Shown here in pieces: positions 1 through 8,717 of a stretch of 38,534 bases of DNA. How positions within the stretch are numbered: the stretch's first letter is position 1; each line of letters opens with the position of its first letter. The notes beneath the pieces were generated by a model. That model did not search any database and was not told the DNA's origin. It saw only the letters and a program-made list of their open reading frames with translations. Source of the stretch: an uncultured Alphaproteobacteria bacterium (GTDB lineage: Bacteria > Pseudomonadota > Alphaproteobacteria > Caulobacterales > Caulobacteraceae); assembly GCA_903860975.1 (NCBI GenBank), contig CAIOSI010000012.1, forward strand, positions 1 to 38,534, given 5' to 3'. The position numbers were made by a program, and so were the translations under genes.

Positions 1-72
1 CTGCGCCGTCAGGACATCAACCTGCCGCAGCTTGGCGACGATCTCTTCGGGCTTGTGGTGCTTCCTTGCCAT
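1..72 (-). CDS. IS3-family transposase OrfA, N-terminal part (runs off the left edge)
   Basis: The first 24 codons are visible and begin MARKHHKPEEIVAKLRQ, a typical start of the helix-turn-helix OrfA of IS3-family elements of the type whose OrfB carries the DNAFIEAFNGRF motif. OrfA binds the element ends; the catalytic OrfB is normally made with it by programmed frameshifting, but that region is not in the window. The ATG is at 72-70 on the minus strand. An identical copy starts at 38465 on the plus strand. Confidence 0.85.
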   Translation of the reverse strand, partial: MARKHHKPEEIVAKLRQVDVLTAQ

Positions 73-141
73 CGTTCCATCCATCCAAATGGTCCTCGGA
101 CCAACATAAGGGATGGATCACTTCAAGGGGGTCAGGCCAGT
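1..141 (-). mobile_element. IS3-family insertion sequence, one end (partial, left copy)
   Basis: Positions 3-141 are the exact reverse complement of 38396-38534 at the other window end, so this is one end of a multicopy element. The likely tip is the TGGCCTGACCCCC motif read on the minus strand, ending near position 139. The transposase orfA start lies 67 bases inside the tip and runs out of the window to the left. The element interrupts the methyltransferase-like gene at 118-474. The other end and any target duplication are outside the window. Confidence 0.85.
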
Positions 142-474
142 ACCGACCACCCCAAGGCCCCAATCCAGAGGATAGGTGCTCACGCTGATGGCGGTGCGGC
201 GGAACAGCACGAACAGCACCGTAATCGCCTCGGGGATGATCATCAGGCGGTTCCAGTGGTGGGTCGTTCGCCAGGCCGCATACGCGAAGGAAATGGCCAG
301 AGCGACGATCAGGACCCTCTCCAGCCAATCTATTGCAACGTCCAGCATGGCTGCCCGGCTGTCGGCGCCGGAGAGCGGCTCGCCGGGGTTCCGTCGCCGA
401 TGCAGATAGACGCCGGCCAAGGCCAACCCCAGGACCAGCAAGGCTGTGATAGGGACGAGCGGAAATCTGCTCAT
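118..474 (-). pseudogene. Isoprenylcysteine carboxyl methyltransferase-like membrane protein, cut by the IS
   Basis: The frame starts at ATG 474 and encodes an N-terminal hydrophobic segment (residues about 7-24), a second one around 51-70, and a motif resembling the family pattern LFLFRRR..ISxxPxDWLLALxGT (here VLFVLFRRTAISVSTYPLDW). These are features of small ICMT/DUF1295-like membrane methyltransferases, which modify C-terminal cysteines or related substrates in the membrane. Native coding ends at about position 140. The last six residues, GLTPLK, come from the IS end and a stop follows at once. The C-terminal part with the SAM-binding region is therefore missing, and the product is very likely inactive. 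The family assignment rests on the N-terminal half only. Confidence 0.6.
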
Positions 475-881
475 TGACGCAACGCCTTCGATGACGAACT
501 GCAGGTGAGGCCCGCGGCTCAGCGGGGATGATCGCTTTGGTCTCCCATTTCGGCCACCGCGGTCAAGCCGGCCAGTTCCCGTCGGTCAGGTGACACCTAT
601 GAACGCAGGCGAAGTTGGCGGTGCGCGTGCGTGCGTGACGCGCGAAACCTGCCCTGCACGCGAAGATGCCCAGGCCTCATCGCCTCTGGCGCTTCGCATT
701 GGCAGCGTCGGCCACGACCTGTCGCCTCTTGGGCGAACCATGCCGGGCAATGGGGCTTGAAGCGAACAGGCTGATGCCGAAGCGCGGGCCAAGGCGAGGC
801 CGCGTTAACCTGTCCCACTCGGGCCCCGGCAAGAAATGGCTCCTGGTGCTAGATGCGGGCGGATTCGCCGGCGAAAACCGA
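475..881. other. Intergenic region without a recognisable gene
   Basis: About 400 bases between the broken methyltransferase-like gene and the end of the isomerase gene. Frames open here on both strands give proline/arginine-rich translations with no family resemblance, which is typical of GC-rich shadow frames. I see no RNA gene or clear repeat. Confidence 0.5.
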
Positions 882-1529
882 CTAGCGGGCCACCAGACCC
901 ACAGTCTCCATCCGCCACTTCATCTGATCGAGGCGATCCTGACCAAAAAATGGCTCACCGCCGAATACCGTCATCGGCACGCCCCAGTGACCCGCCGCAC
1001 GCTGGGCGACCTGGTTTTCCTCTACGATCGCGGCGAAGTGGGCTGGGTCTGCATCGACCGCGGCCGCCAGATCGACGAAATCGAGGCCTGCGCGTTCTGC
1101 GGCCTCAGCCAGGTGGTCGCCTTCATGCCAATTGTCGACGGTCCCACTCCAGATCATGCGGCTCACCTCGTCGAGGAACGCAAGCCCCCGTCCGCGTTGC
1201 GTGGCGGCGACGCCAAGGTGGGTCAGGCGATGGATGTAGGGCTGCTTCATCCGATAGCCCTCTTCTGGCGAGCGCTGGACGGGATCGGGTCTTGGCCATC
1301 GGAAAGGCACCCCTCGGAACGAAGCCTCACGAAAGATATCGGTCATAAAGTAGCTCATCCAGAGCGGGTCTTGCTGCTCAAAAAACTCCGGCGTGCGCAC
1401 CGCCAGCGGATAGACGGGCCGCACGTTGCATGTGACATCGTAATCCCGCTCCATCGCCACGAGCCTGGACATCACCAGGTACGAATAGGGGGAGCGGAAG
1501 GACCAGTAGAGGTCGTAGTTCAGTGTCAT
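882..1529 (-). CDS. DsbA-family 2-hydroxychromene-2-carboxylate isomerase-like protein
   Basis: A 215-residue thioredoxin-fold protein. The N-terminal stretch DLYWSFRSPYSYL is the signature of HCCA isomerases and kappa-class GST relatives, where the Ser in SPYSY replaces the redox cysteine and activates glutathione. The later GHWGVPMTVFGGEPFFGQDR segment (residues about 181-200) is the conserved cis-Pro/substrate region (GVPxxxxxGxxFxGQDR). HCCA isomerases act in naphthalene-type aromatic degradation, but many family members have other roles, and no aromatic pathway genes are visible nearby. The length is normal. It stands alone on the minus strand, 45 bases from the YdcF-like gene. The family is confident; the substrate is unknown. 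Confidence 0.85.
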   Translation of the reverse strand: MTLNYDLYWSFRSPYSYLVMSRLVAMERDYDVTCNVRPVYPLAVRTPEFFEQQDPLWMSYFMTDIFREASFRGVPFRWPRPDPVQRSPEEGYRMKQPYIHRLTHLGVAATQRGRGLAFLDEVSRMIWSGTVDNWHEGDHLAEAAERAGLDFVDLAAAVDADPAHFAAIVEENQVAQRAAGHWGVPMTVFGGEPFFGQDRLDQMKWRMETVGLVAR

Positions 1530-1574
1530 CTCAAGTCTCCGAAACGTCTGCGACGCCCTATTCGATGGCCATGG

Positions 1575-2090
1575 TCAGGCTGCGATCATCTTGAGCAATT
1601 TGCCCCGCTGCGCCAGCACGATCGCCACGTCATAGGCAATCGCCAACGCCTCGCGCAGATGCATCTTCAGCCAACCGCAAAGCCGCATTCCCGGAAGACC
1701 GCGCGCGATCGGCCCAGCTAAGCTGTGCACGCCGAGGAGCGCCAGCATCATCCGTATCCTGGGGATGTGATAGCCATCACTACAGACGACAACGCCGTCC
1801 AGACGCTGTCGACGCACAAAACGCGCGACGGCGACGACGCTCTGCAGAGTGTCGAGGCTCTCCTCGTCAAGGACCAATCGATCCGGCGACACGCCGAACG
1901 CGATCAGCCCCGCCTGGATAAGTGAGGCCTCAGAAGGGCCTACTCTACCGACTCCGCCGGAGCAAAAGATTGGCGCATCGCAGCAGGCGGCGGCCTTAGC
2001 CCCATAGCCAATTCGCCGGCTCAGAGATGGTGAGGCCCGGCCGTCTTTGAGCACGGCGGCACCAAAAATAACGATGGAGGGTCGCTTCAT
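1575..2090 (-). CDS. YdcF/SanA-like DUF218 family protein
   Basis: About 171 residues with the DUF218 pattern: an N-terminal beta strand IVIFGAAVLKDGRAS, a middle block with a small-residue turn (FCSGGVGRVGPSEA), the ESLDTLQSV block, then VCSDGYHIPRIRMML, which matches the conserved SDxxHxxRxxxxF segment. The family is linked to cell-envelope or vancomycin-resistance (SanA) phenotypes and may bind nucleotide-type ligands; the reaction is not established. I start at ATG 2090. A TTG three codons upstream (2099), with AGG about six bases before it, is an alternative. There is no strong membrane segment, so this looks like a soluble member. Confidence 0.8.
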   Translation of the reverse strand: MKRPSIVIFGAAVLKDGRASPSLSRRIGYGAKAAACCDAPIFCSGGVGRVGPSEASLIQAGLIAFGVSPDRLVLDEESLDTLQSVVAVARFVRRQRLDGVVVCSDGYHIPRIRMMLALLGVHSLAGPIARGLPGMRLCGWLKMHLREALAIAYDVAIVLAQRGKLLKMIAA

Positions 2091-2124
2091 GCCCTGCAAT
2101 CATGAGCCTGCGGGGCAAGCGCGG

Positions 2125-2535
2125 CTAGCCTTTTGGAGCGGTGCCTTCGTTCATGGGAGGCTCATGCTGGGCGATCAAATCGGTGCGTTCGGCTTCGCGC
2201 ACAGCGCGTGTGACGTTGAGACGTGTCAGGATCGCAGCCTCGCCATAAGCCGCGCGCGCCTTTTCAAGCGACGTGCGCCAAGATTGGTTGGCGAGATTGT
2301 CCGTCTCGCCGGCAAAGACAACGGTCGGACCTTCTTTGGTGATTTTGGCGATGACGAAGTTCGCGCCGGCCGGAGGCAGGAACCGGTCTTCCTCCAAGGA
2401 AGTGTAGCGATATCGGGCGCCGGACTTGCCAGCGAGTTCATATTGGCGGCTCAACACAGCTCTCCACCCTGGAACGACATGCGATTCGACCTGTTGGCCG
2501 GGTCGACCAACATGTTGGACTGTGGCCTTGGCCAA
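2125..2535 (-). CDS. Conserved hypothetical protein
   Basis: Up to 136 residues with a charged, folded-looking core (RYRYTSLEEDRFLPPAGANF, then VIAKITKEGPTVVFAGETD) and a helical C-terminal half (ARAAYGEAAILTRLNVTRAV). I do not recognise the family. The longest frame uses a TTG start at 2535. A better placed start may be TTG 2454, which has GGAGAG five bases upstream; in that case the perfect palindrome CCAACATGTTGG at 2507-2518 would be upstream of the gene and could be a regulatory site. It lies between ydcF-like (25 bases downstream on the same strand) and the divergent lipid-transport operon. Confidence 0.55.
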   Translation of the reverse strand: MAKATVQHVGRPGQQVESHVVPGWRAVLSRQYELAGKSGARYRYTSLEEDRFLPPAGANFVIAKITKEGPTVVFAGETDNLANQSWRTSLEKARAAYGEAAILTRLNVTRAVREAERTDLIAQHEPPMNEGTAPKG

Positions 2536-2695
2536 AAATGGGCTTAGCTTGACTATAGGACGTCTCCTGACGGGGATGACCGCGCTTAAACGGCGAATGC
2601 AACATCCTTCGCCTTAACACGTTCGGACGGTTCGCCGCCTCTGTTAGGGTCACATCTCCCATGGGAGTGCGACTCGAAAGTCGACCGCCCCTGCC

Positions 2696-3841
2696 TTGGA
2701 GACAGCGAAGACTGTGGAGAAACCGGCCCAGTTCAGCGTCAGAAACCACAACGGGCGGCCCACCGTCACGCTTACGGGCGATTGGACGGCGAACAACCTT
2801 GGCGATGCACCTGCGCGTTTGGTTCAAAGCATAAAGCCACACGACGACATCGATGTTCACATGATTGCGATCCACCGGCTCGACACCGCAGGCGCATACG
2901 CCCTGATCCGGGCCGTAGGACACGACTTCGATCTAAAGACTGTCGTGGCCCGGCCGGAGTGTCATCGACTGCTGGAACTGGTCGGTAACGCGCTGCGTGT
3001 CGACTCGGTGCCGAACCCAACGCCGCGCGGTTTCCATGAACTTACGGTCCGCATCGGTAGGGGCGTCATGGACGCCGCCTACGAGCTGGTCGACACCATG
3101 GCCTTCCTTGGCCACCTGCTGGTTGTTGTGGTCAGAGCCATTGGCTACCTGTTCCACAAACCGGCCCGGATCCGATGGGCGGCGATCTTCACCCTGGCCG
3201 AGCGCGCCGGGCTCGATGCGATCCCGATTGTCGCGGTGACCTCCTTCTTCATCGGCGCGGTGGTTGGACTTCTAGGCGCCAACATGTTGCGCCAATTCGG
3301 CGCCGAAGTTTTCGCCGTCGAGTTGATTGGCATCGCCGTGCTGCGCGAGTTCAACATCATCATCACCGCGGTGCTGCTGGCCGGCCGTTCTGCCTCAGCG
3401 TTCGCTGCGGAGCTCGGCTCGATGAAGATGAATCAGGAAATCGACGCCATGCAGGTTATGGGCGTCGACCCGTTTGAGGCTCTGGTCCTACCTCGCTTCA
3501 TCGCATTGCTCTTCACCATCCCGCTGCTGACCTTCGTCGCCACCCTCGCTGGCCTGCTAGGCGGATTGGTCGTGGTCTGGTCTGTGCTAAACCTTGGCCC
3601 GAATTTCTTCTTGCAGCGCATCGTCGACAATGTCGGGGCGGTTCACTTCTGGGTGGGCATGGCCAAGGCGCCGGTGATGGCCATGGTGATCGCCGGAATC
3701 GGCTGCCGTCAGGGCTTGGAAGTTGGCGGTGACGTGGAATCCCTTGGCCGTAGAGTGACCGCCGCCGTGGTCCACGCCATCTTTGCGATCATCATGATCG
3801 ACGCAGTCTTCGCACTGCTTTTCATGCATTTCAACATATGA
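2696..3841 (+). CDS. MlaE-family lipid ABC transporter permease with N-terminal STAS-like domain
   Basis: 381 residues. Residues about 10-110 form a STAS/MlaB-like domain (SVRNHNGRPTVTLTGDW; a region around IHRLDTAGAYALIRAVG). The rest is the MlaE permease with an amphipathic entry helix, then several membrane spans and the conserved patterns ERAGLDAIPIVAVTSFFIGA, ELGSMKMNQEIDAM and GGDVESLGRRVTAAVV. It would form the inner-membrane channel of an MCE lipid transport system and carries in one chain the STAS partner that E. coli makes separately as MlaB; this fused form is common in alphaproteobacteria. The start is a TTG at 2696; a GTG at 2714 is possible. It overlaps the ATPase gene by ATGA, so translation is coupled. 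First gene of a four-gene operon. Confidence 0.9.
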   Translation: METAKTVEKPAQFSVRNHNGRPTVTLTGDWTANNLGDAPARLVQSIKPHDDIDVHMIAIHRLDTAGAYALIRAVGHDFDLKTVVARPECHRLLELVGNALRVDSVPNPTPRGFHELTVRIGRGVMDAAYELVDTMAFLGHLLVVVVRAIGYLFHKPARIRWAAIFTLAERAGLDAIPIVAVTSFFIGAVVGLLGANMLRQFGAEVFAVELIGIAVLREFNIIITAVLLAGRSASAFAAELGSMKMNQEIDAMQVMGVDPFEALVLPRFIALLFTIPLLTFVATLAGLLGGLVVVWSVLNLGPNFFLQRIVDNVGAVHFWVGMAKAPVMAMVIAGIGCRQGLEVGGDVESLGRRVTAAVVHAIFAIIMIDAVFALLFMHFNI

Positions 3842-4680
3842 CCAAAGCCCCCCAACACCTGGCGGTCGTCGCCGAAGACAAAATCAGCGACGACGAACTC
3901 GTCGACCTGAGAGGGCCTGCCGTCGAGGTGTGCGGGCTCACCTCTGCGTTCGGCGACAACGTCATCCACCAAAACCTCGACCTGACGGCAAAACACGGTG
4001 AGGTGCTTGGGGTCGTGGGCGGATCTGGAGCCGGCAAATCGGTCCTGCTGAACACCATCATTGGCCTTCGCGTACCGCAGGCCGGCGTCGTGCGGGTGTT
4101 CGGCCAAAACATCGAGCACGCCTCTCGCCGGCGCTGGACCGCGATCGAGCGGCGCTGGGGCGTGCTTTTCCAGCAGGGCGCGCTGTTTTCCAACCTTACG
4201 GTTCGCGAAAACGTCGCTGCGCCGATGTTCGAGCACACAGGGATCAATCGCAAAGACGTCTACGAACTGGCTGATCTGAAAATCGCCCTCGTCGGCCTGC
4301 CGCCAAACGCGGGGGTGCTGAAGCCCGCCGAACTCTCAGGCGGCATGCGCAAACGCGCAGGCCTGGCGCGGGCCCTGGCGCTGGATCCGGAGCTTCTCTT
4401 CCTTGACGAGCCCACCGCAGGCCTAGATCCGATAGGCGCCGCGGCCTTTGACGAGTTGATCAAGGACCTTTCGGACAGTCTGGATCTGACGGTGTTCATG
4501 ATCACCCATGACCTCGACACGCTCTATGAAATCACCGACCGGGTGGCTGTCATCGCCGACAAGAAAGTCGTCGCCACTGCGCCTGTGCGTGAACTCGAAC
4601 ATGCGGACCATCCCTGGATCCGTGAATACTTCTTGGGTCCTCGCGGTCGAGCCGCGTCGAAAGTGAGTTCGCAGGCCTGA
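3838..4680 (+). CDS. MlaF-type ABC transporter ATPase
   Basis: 280 residues. Walker A GGSGAGKS at about residues 61-68, Q-loop FQQG near 111, signature LSGGMRKRAGLARALAL at about 165-181, Walker B LLFLDEPTAGLDP at about 186-198, and the switch His in MITHDLD. The signature with MRKR in place of the usual Q is the hallmark of the Mla/Ttg2A ATPase subclass. It powers lipid movement between the membranes through the permease. There is an N-terminal extension of about 30 residues before the usual start of the domain. The stop overlaps the next start as TGATG. It lies between permease and MCE protein, as in LinKLMN and Mla operons. Confidence 0.93.
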   Translation: MTKAPQHLAVVAEDKISDDELVDLRGPAVEVCGLTSAFGDNVIHQNLDLTAKHGEVLGVVGGSGAGKSVLLNTIIGLRVPQAGVVRVFGQNIEHASRRRWTAIERRWGVLFQQGALFSNLTVRENVAAPMFEHTGINRKDVYELADLKIALVGLPPNAGVLKPAELSGGMRKRAGLARALALDPELLFLDEPTAGLDPIGAAAFDELIKDLSDSLDLTVFMITHDLDTLYEITDRVAVIADKKVVATAPVRELEHADHPWIREYFLGPRGRAASKVSSQA

Positions 4681-5642
4681 TGGAAAAGAACGCCAACTAC
4701 GCCCTGGTGGGCCTATCCACATTGATCCTCTTCATAGGACTGGTGATCTTTAGCGTCTGGCTGGCCCGGATATCCTTCACCCAGTCGTATGATCTCTACG
4801 ACATCGTCTTCGAAGGTCCTGTGCGCGGTCTGAGCCAGGGCGGCGAAGTTCACTTCAACGGCATAAAAGTCGGCGAAGTCACCAAGATCGCGCTCGATCG
4901 GACCAACCCGGCGCGGGTGATCGCGCGCGCGCGGGTGACATCCGACGTGCCAATCCGCGTCGACTCTTACGCCACCCTCGAGCCGCAAGGGATCACCGGC
5001 GTAAACTACGTTCAGATCACGGCCGGAACGCCCGCCAGGCCGTTACTCAAAGTCGCCGAACGGGACAAATGTCAGTCCAATGGCCTTAGCGAATGCATTC
5101 CGATTTTGAAGAGCCAGCGCGGAGCGCTGGCCGACCTGTTGGAAGGCGGCGGCACAGTGCTGACCCGCACCATCGAGGCTCTCGATCGGATCAATAAAGT
5201 GCTCTCGGATCAGAACATCAAGACCTTCTCCGCTACCCTTTCCGACGCCCAGGCCTTCACGGCGGAAATGCGAGAGCGCAAAGAAATCATCGCTGACGCC
5301 CAAAAGCTGATCCAAGACCTCGACACCGCCACCCAGCACGCCGATGAAATACTGCAATCGGCACATGAGATCGTCAAAGGCGACGGCAAGCGGAGCGTCA
5401 AAAACGTCGCTGACGCGGCGGAAGAAGGCAAAGAGGCTGTGCACGAGCTACGCGCAATGATCGCCAGGCTAGAGGGTCCGACCGCCGATTTCGCCACCAA
5501 TGGCCTGCCACAAATCACTTCGGCGATCGTGGAACTGCAGCGGGCCGCAGAGTCCCTGCAGCGGCTGGTCAACGAAATCCAGCAGAGCCCCTCGGGTACG
5601 CTCAACAAGGCGGGCGCGGAAGAACTGAAGGTGAAGCCATGA
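4680..5642 (+). CDS. MlaD-type MCE-domain protein, membrane-anchored
   Basis: 320 residues with one N-terminal membrane anchor (YALVGLSTLILFIGLVIF, residues 6-23) and then an MCE domain at about 35-125 (FEGPVRGLSQGGEVHFNGIK, with VGEVTKIALD after it). The C-terminal half is long and helical, rich in A, E, Q and K (about 145-310), and is predicted to extend into the periplasm as a coiled coil. MCE proteins form hexameric rings that pass lipids or hydrophobic compounds between membranes. It is fused at the translational level to neighbours on both sides (TGATG before, ATGA after). Confidence 0.92.
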   Translation: MEKNANYALVGLSTLILFIGLVIFSVWLARISFTQSYDLYDIVFEGPVRGLSQGGEVHFNGIKVGEVTKIALDRTNPARVIARARVTSDVPIRVDSYATLEPQGITGVNYVQITAGTPARPLLKVAERDKCQSNGLSECIPILKSQRGALADLLEGGGTVLTRTIEALDRINKVLSDQNIKTFSATLSDAQAFTAEMRERKEIIADAQKLIQDLDTATQHADEILQSAHEIVKGDGKRSVKNVADAAEEGKEAVHELRAMIARLEGPTADFATNGLPQITSAIVELQRAAESLQRLVNEIQQSPSGTLNKAGAEELKVKP

Positions 5643-6250
5643 GCCGTCCCCTAATCCGCCTGGCTCTGCTGGGCATCTGCCTCGCTGCGCTAAGCGGCTG
5701 CATATCGCTGCTGCCGAAAACGAAGCCGGCGACGCTCTACACCTTCGGCGGCGCTCCGCCGGTCACCGCGCCTGTAAAGGCTCACGCCAGCACAGTCGCC
5801 GTGTTCCGCACCAACGGAAAATTCCAGCAAGAATCGTCAGATGATCGCATCTTGACGCTCAGTGACGGCAAGGCGGCCTATATCGCTGAGAACCGTTGGG
5901 TCGCGCCGGCCGAGGTGTTATTTGACGAGGCCATCGGCAAGGGGTTTGACGCCAGTCCAATTCGCTTGATCGGGCGCGGCCAACAAGGACGCACGGCCTA
6001 CGCCTTGCGGATCGATGTCCGCAACTTCGAGACCCGCTACGAGGCGGGTCTGAAGGCTGCGCCCGTTGTGGTCATCCATGTCCATACGGCCCTGACGAAA
6101 ACCGATCTCAGCAGCATCAGCGAGCAGGATTTCGAAGCTCGAGTTCCAGCAACCGACAACCGGGTCAGCCAGATCGTCATCGCCTACAACAAGGCGGTCG
6201 GTGAGGTGATCGGCAAAATCTTAGCTTGGACAGAAACCAACGCGACCTAA
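5639..6250 (+). CDS. ABC-type transport auxiliary lipoprotein (PqiC/LinN-like)
   Basis: 203 residues with a lipoprotein signal peptide ending in the lipobox LSGC (Cys at residue 20), then a domain with the pattern [26 protein letters not shown] and [12 protein letters not shown] typical of the ABC_trans_aux family. It would be anchored at the outer membrane as the terminal part of the MCE pathway. The four-gene order permease-ATPase-MCE-lipoprotein is that of linKLMN in sphingomonads, where it supports growth on gamma-HCH by keeping the outer membrane competent. It ends convergent with folD, overlapping by four bases. Confidence 0.85.
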   Translation: MSRPLIRLALLGICLAALSGCISLLPKTKPATLYTFGGAPPVTAPVKAHASTVAVFRTNGKFQQESSDDRILTLSDGKAAYIAENRWVAPAEVLFDEAIGKGFDASPIRLIGRGQQGRTAYALRIDVRNFETRYEAGLKAAPVVVIHVHTALTKTDLSSISEQDFEARVPATDNRVSQIVIAYNKAVGEVIGKILAWTETNAT

Positions 6251-7152
6251 GCGGCTTCAATCCCTGCCTGCCGCTTCGCCGCCGTCACGGTGTTCTGCAG
6301 CAAGACGGCGACCGTCATGAGGCCGACCCCGCCGGGCACCGGGGTGATCCAACCCGCGACTTGGCTCGCTTCCTTGAAATGGACGTCGCCCACGACCTTT
6401 GTGCGGCCGGCAGCGGCTTTCTCTGGGTCATCGAAGGGGACGCGATTGATACCGACATCGATCACAGCTGCGCCCGGTTTGATCCAGTCGCCGCGGATCA
6501 TCCGCGGCCGCCCCACCGCGGCCACCAAAATATCGGCCTGCCGGCAGATTTCGGGCAAATCGCGGCTGCGGGAATGGGCGATGGTCACCGTACAGTCAGC
6601 TTGCAACAGGAGCTGAGCGATCGGGCGGCCGACCAGGACGGAACGCCCAACCACCACGGCACGCAGGCCCGTCAGATCGCCCACCGTCTCGCGCAGCAAG
6701 ATCATGCAGCCCAGCGGCGTGCACGGCGTCAGCGCAGGCAGTCCGCTTGCCAGACGTCCTGCGTTGATCACGTGAAGACCGTCCACGTCTTTATCGGGGT
6801 TGATCGCAGCCAACACCGCCCGTTCATCCAACCCCTTAGGCAGTGGCAACTGGACCAGAATGCCATGGATCATGGGATCGGCGTTAAGGTCACCGACGAG
6901 CCGCAGCAGATCCTGTTGGCTCGTGTCCGCCGCCAAGCGATAAGTCACCGAGTGCATGCCCACGGCCAGCGAATGTTCACCCTTGGAGCGGACATAGATC
7001 TGGCTGGCTGGATCCTCACCCACCAGCACCACCGCGAGGCCAGGCTGGATCCCATGACTGGCCTTAAGCGAAGCGACCTGATCGGCGACCTGGGCACGTA
7101 GGCGTTCGGCGTAGATCTTGCCGTCGATCAATTTGGCGGAAGACTCAGGCAT
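6247..7152 (-). CDS. folD: Bifunctional methylenetetrahydrofolate dehydrogenase/methenyltetrahydrofolate cyclohydrolase
   Basis: 301 residues, normal for FolD. It has the catalytic YVRSK motif (Tyr and Lys, near residues 53-57), the conserved [10 protein letters not shown] segment, DKDVDGLH, the PCTPLGC block, the Rossmann motif [12 protein letters not shown], and the C-terminal [12 protein letters not shown] signature. It interconverts one-carbon units on tetrahydrofolate in the cytosol using NADP. The start at 7152 has a good AGGAGG about nine bases upstream. It is convergent with the lipid-transport operon and downstream of the NUDIX gene on the same strand. Confidence 0.97.
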   Translation of the reverse strand: MPESSAKLIDGKIYAERLRAQVADQVASLKASHGIQPGLAVVLVGEDPASQIYVRSKGEHSLAVGMHSVTYRLAADTSQQDLLRLVGDLNADPMIHGILVQLPLPKGLDERAVLAAINPDKDVDGLHVINAGRLASGLPALTPCTPLGCMILLRETVGDLTGLRAVVVGRSVLVGRPIAQLLLQADCTVTIAHSRSRDLPEICRQADILVAAVGRPRMIRGDWIKPGAAVIDVGINRVPFDDPEKAAAGRTKVVGDVHFKEASQVAGWITPVPGGVGLMTVAVLLQNTVTAAKRQAGIEAA

Positions 7153-7208
7153 CAGGCCTCCTGGCTTTGACGCTCGGACTAGCCGTTCAGGCCCCGGGGC
7201 GCAAACGC

Positions 7209-7664
7209 TCAGCGCGACCTAAGACGCAGCCAAGCGGCCAGCGCCCAGGCGTGAGACTCGCGATCGAGGGATTCCAGCGCTTCCAAAGGCGCCATCCATT
7301 CGAGGCAATGATCATCCTCGATCTTCAAATCAGGCGCCTCAACGAGCAGGCGCGCGGAGAAGAAGATCGCGCGCGTATTGACGCTAGCGCCGTCCTCGCC
7401 CGTGAAGAAATGATCGGCGCGCGTGATCTCGGCTTCGACCCTGACCTTCAAGCCCGCCTCTTCGCCGCACTCACGCACGGCCGCCTGCGCAGCGCTCTCG
7501 CCGGGATCGAGCCCGCCGCCGGGCAGGTCGAGGCGCGTGCCTCCCGACGCATAGGTCACCCGCACCACCGCAACCCGAGCGCCATGCTCGACCACCACGA
7601 AGGCAGCCGGCCGGTCCGGGTAGGCGGAGACTGGATCTGGCTCACCAAACTGCGGAACGTTCAT
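7209..7664 (-). CDS. NUDIX hydrolase
   Basis: About 151 residues from ATG 7664. The Nudix box is complete: [14 protein letters not shown] followed by RECGEEAGL fits Gx5Ex7REUxEExGU, placing a metal-bound helix that cleaves nucleoside diphosphate-X compounds. The substrate cannot be told from the sequence. The start is set by the coupling TGATG with the upstream S1/P1-like nuclease gene; a longer open frame to 7769 would overlap that gene and has no family support. A nuclease followed by a NUDIX enzyme in one transcript suggests linked nucleotide clean-up, but that is inference. Confidence 0.9.
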   Translation of the reverse strand: MNVPQFGEPDPVSAYPDRPAAFVVVEHGARVAVVRVTYASGGTRLDLPGGGLDPGESAAQAAVRECGEEAGLKVRVEAEITRADHFFTGEDGASVNTRAIFFSARLLVEAPDLKIEDDHCLEWMAPLEALESLDRESHAWALAAWLRLRSR

Positions 7665-8677
7665 CAGTCGACCGAATAAAACGCCGGATAGGGATCCACC
7701 TTCCCGGCCAGGATATCGGCCACAGGCACGGGCTTCCAGCCTACGGTTTGCTTGTCTGCCGCCTGCCAAGCCATGACCACCATATCGCGCAACTCAGACG
7801 CGCCGATGGCGATTTGCCGGGTCGCGAAAGTGGCCCCTCGGGGGTCGCCGGACTTCATACCGCCAGCTTTCTCCATCTCGTAAAGCGGGACCAACTGATC
7901 GCTCGTGGCTGCCAGGTAGGCACCGATATGCTGATCGAGGGTCCCACTGAGGGCCTGCAGCGGCGCCATGGCTTTTTCGACCCCCTGGATTGTCACGGCC
8001 GCGCGCACGAGGTCGCTCTCAAAGGGGGCATGCAGCTTGGCGGTCGAATAGCCCTTGGGGTTGGGATATTCGCCCCAGCCGTTGAAGTGGATGCTGACAT
8101 GCATCGGCTGACTGCCATCGCCGACGAAGTGCGAAAGCTCACCGATCGTGATCAGGATCTGGCTCTGCCGGCGAACACGATCAGCGGTAAAGAAGGCTTT
8201 GTGCTCGCCCCACGCCGGATTCGCCTCAGCGAATTTCAAGGCCTTCCAGTAGGCGAAATCCTGAGCAAGCTGTTGATAGCTTTCGAGGATCGAATAGGGC
8301 AGATAGCCGGCCTTCCAGCTATCGGTTCCTGCCGCCTGCAGGACCTTTTCATAACTCTGACGTGTCGGCGGCAGGCCTGTGATCTTGGGCCCGCCCAGGA
8401 CCGAGCCATCATCGCTAAGATCGAGGAAGTGGCCCTGATCACGGTCGCTGTCGAAGGCGTGGCCCGCGCGTTTGATGCGGTCCGGCTCTCGCGAGTATTC
8501 GCCAACATCGCTGATCGCCTGTGGCGTCTTCAAGAATTCCGGCAGCTCGCCGGGAAGCGCCTGCATCGCCGCCACGCCGATCATGCGGTGACCCGATCCT
8601 CCCCAGGCAAAGACAGAGCTGGGCGAAAGCGCTGTCACAAGAACGGCGCAAAAGGCGATCGGGGCCATGCATCTCAT
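7664..8677 (-). CDS. S1/P1-family nuclease, secreted
   Basis: 337 residues. A signal peptide (about residues 1-24, ending SSVFA) leaves a mature N-terminus WGGSGHRMIG; the N-terminal Trp and the following His are zinc ligands in S1/P1 nucleases and phospholipase C relatives. Further ligand motifs are DVGEYSREPDRI, DRDQGHFLDL and IGELSHFVGDGSQPMHV with FNGWG after it. The family hydrolyses single-stranded nucleic acids with three zinc ions in the periplasm or outside the cell. An in-frame ATG at codon 4 is an alternative start. It is translationally coupled to the NUDIX gene (one-base overlap). Confidence 0.88.
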   Translation of the reverse strand: MRCMAPIAFCAVLVTALSPSSVFAWGGSGHRMIGVAAMQALPGELPEFLKTPQAISDVGEYSREPDRIKRAGHAFDSDRDQGHFLDLSDDGSVLGGPKITGLPPTRQSYEKVLQAAGTDSWKAGYLPYSILESYQQLAQDFAYWKALKFAEANPAWGEHKAFFTADRVRRQSQILITIGELSHFVGDGSQPMHVSIHFNGWGEYPNPKGYSTAKLHAPFESDLVRAAVTIQGVEKAMAPLQALSGTLDQHIGAYLAATSDQLVPLYEMEKAGGMKSGDPRGATFATRQIAIGASELRDMVVMAWQAADKQTVGWKPVPVADILAGKVDPYPAFYSVD

Positions 8678-8717
8678 GCCCTTGGTTTGTCGGCTGCAGG
8701 CGCGGAAAGCAAGGATC

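Noticed and set aside
666..1721. Long plus-strand frame of 351 codons across the isomerase and YdcF-like region
   Set aside because: The translation is rich in His, Arg and Pro with no family pattern. The minus strand of the same DNA encodes two clear families, so this is a shadow frame.
6226..7101. Plus-strand frame of 291 codons opposite folD
   Set aside because: It is antisense to a well-supported FolD with all motifs. The composition is typical of an antisense frame in GC-rich DNA.
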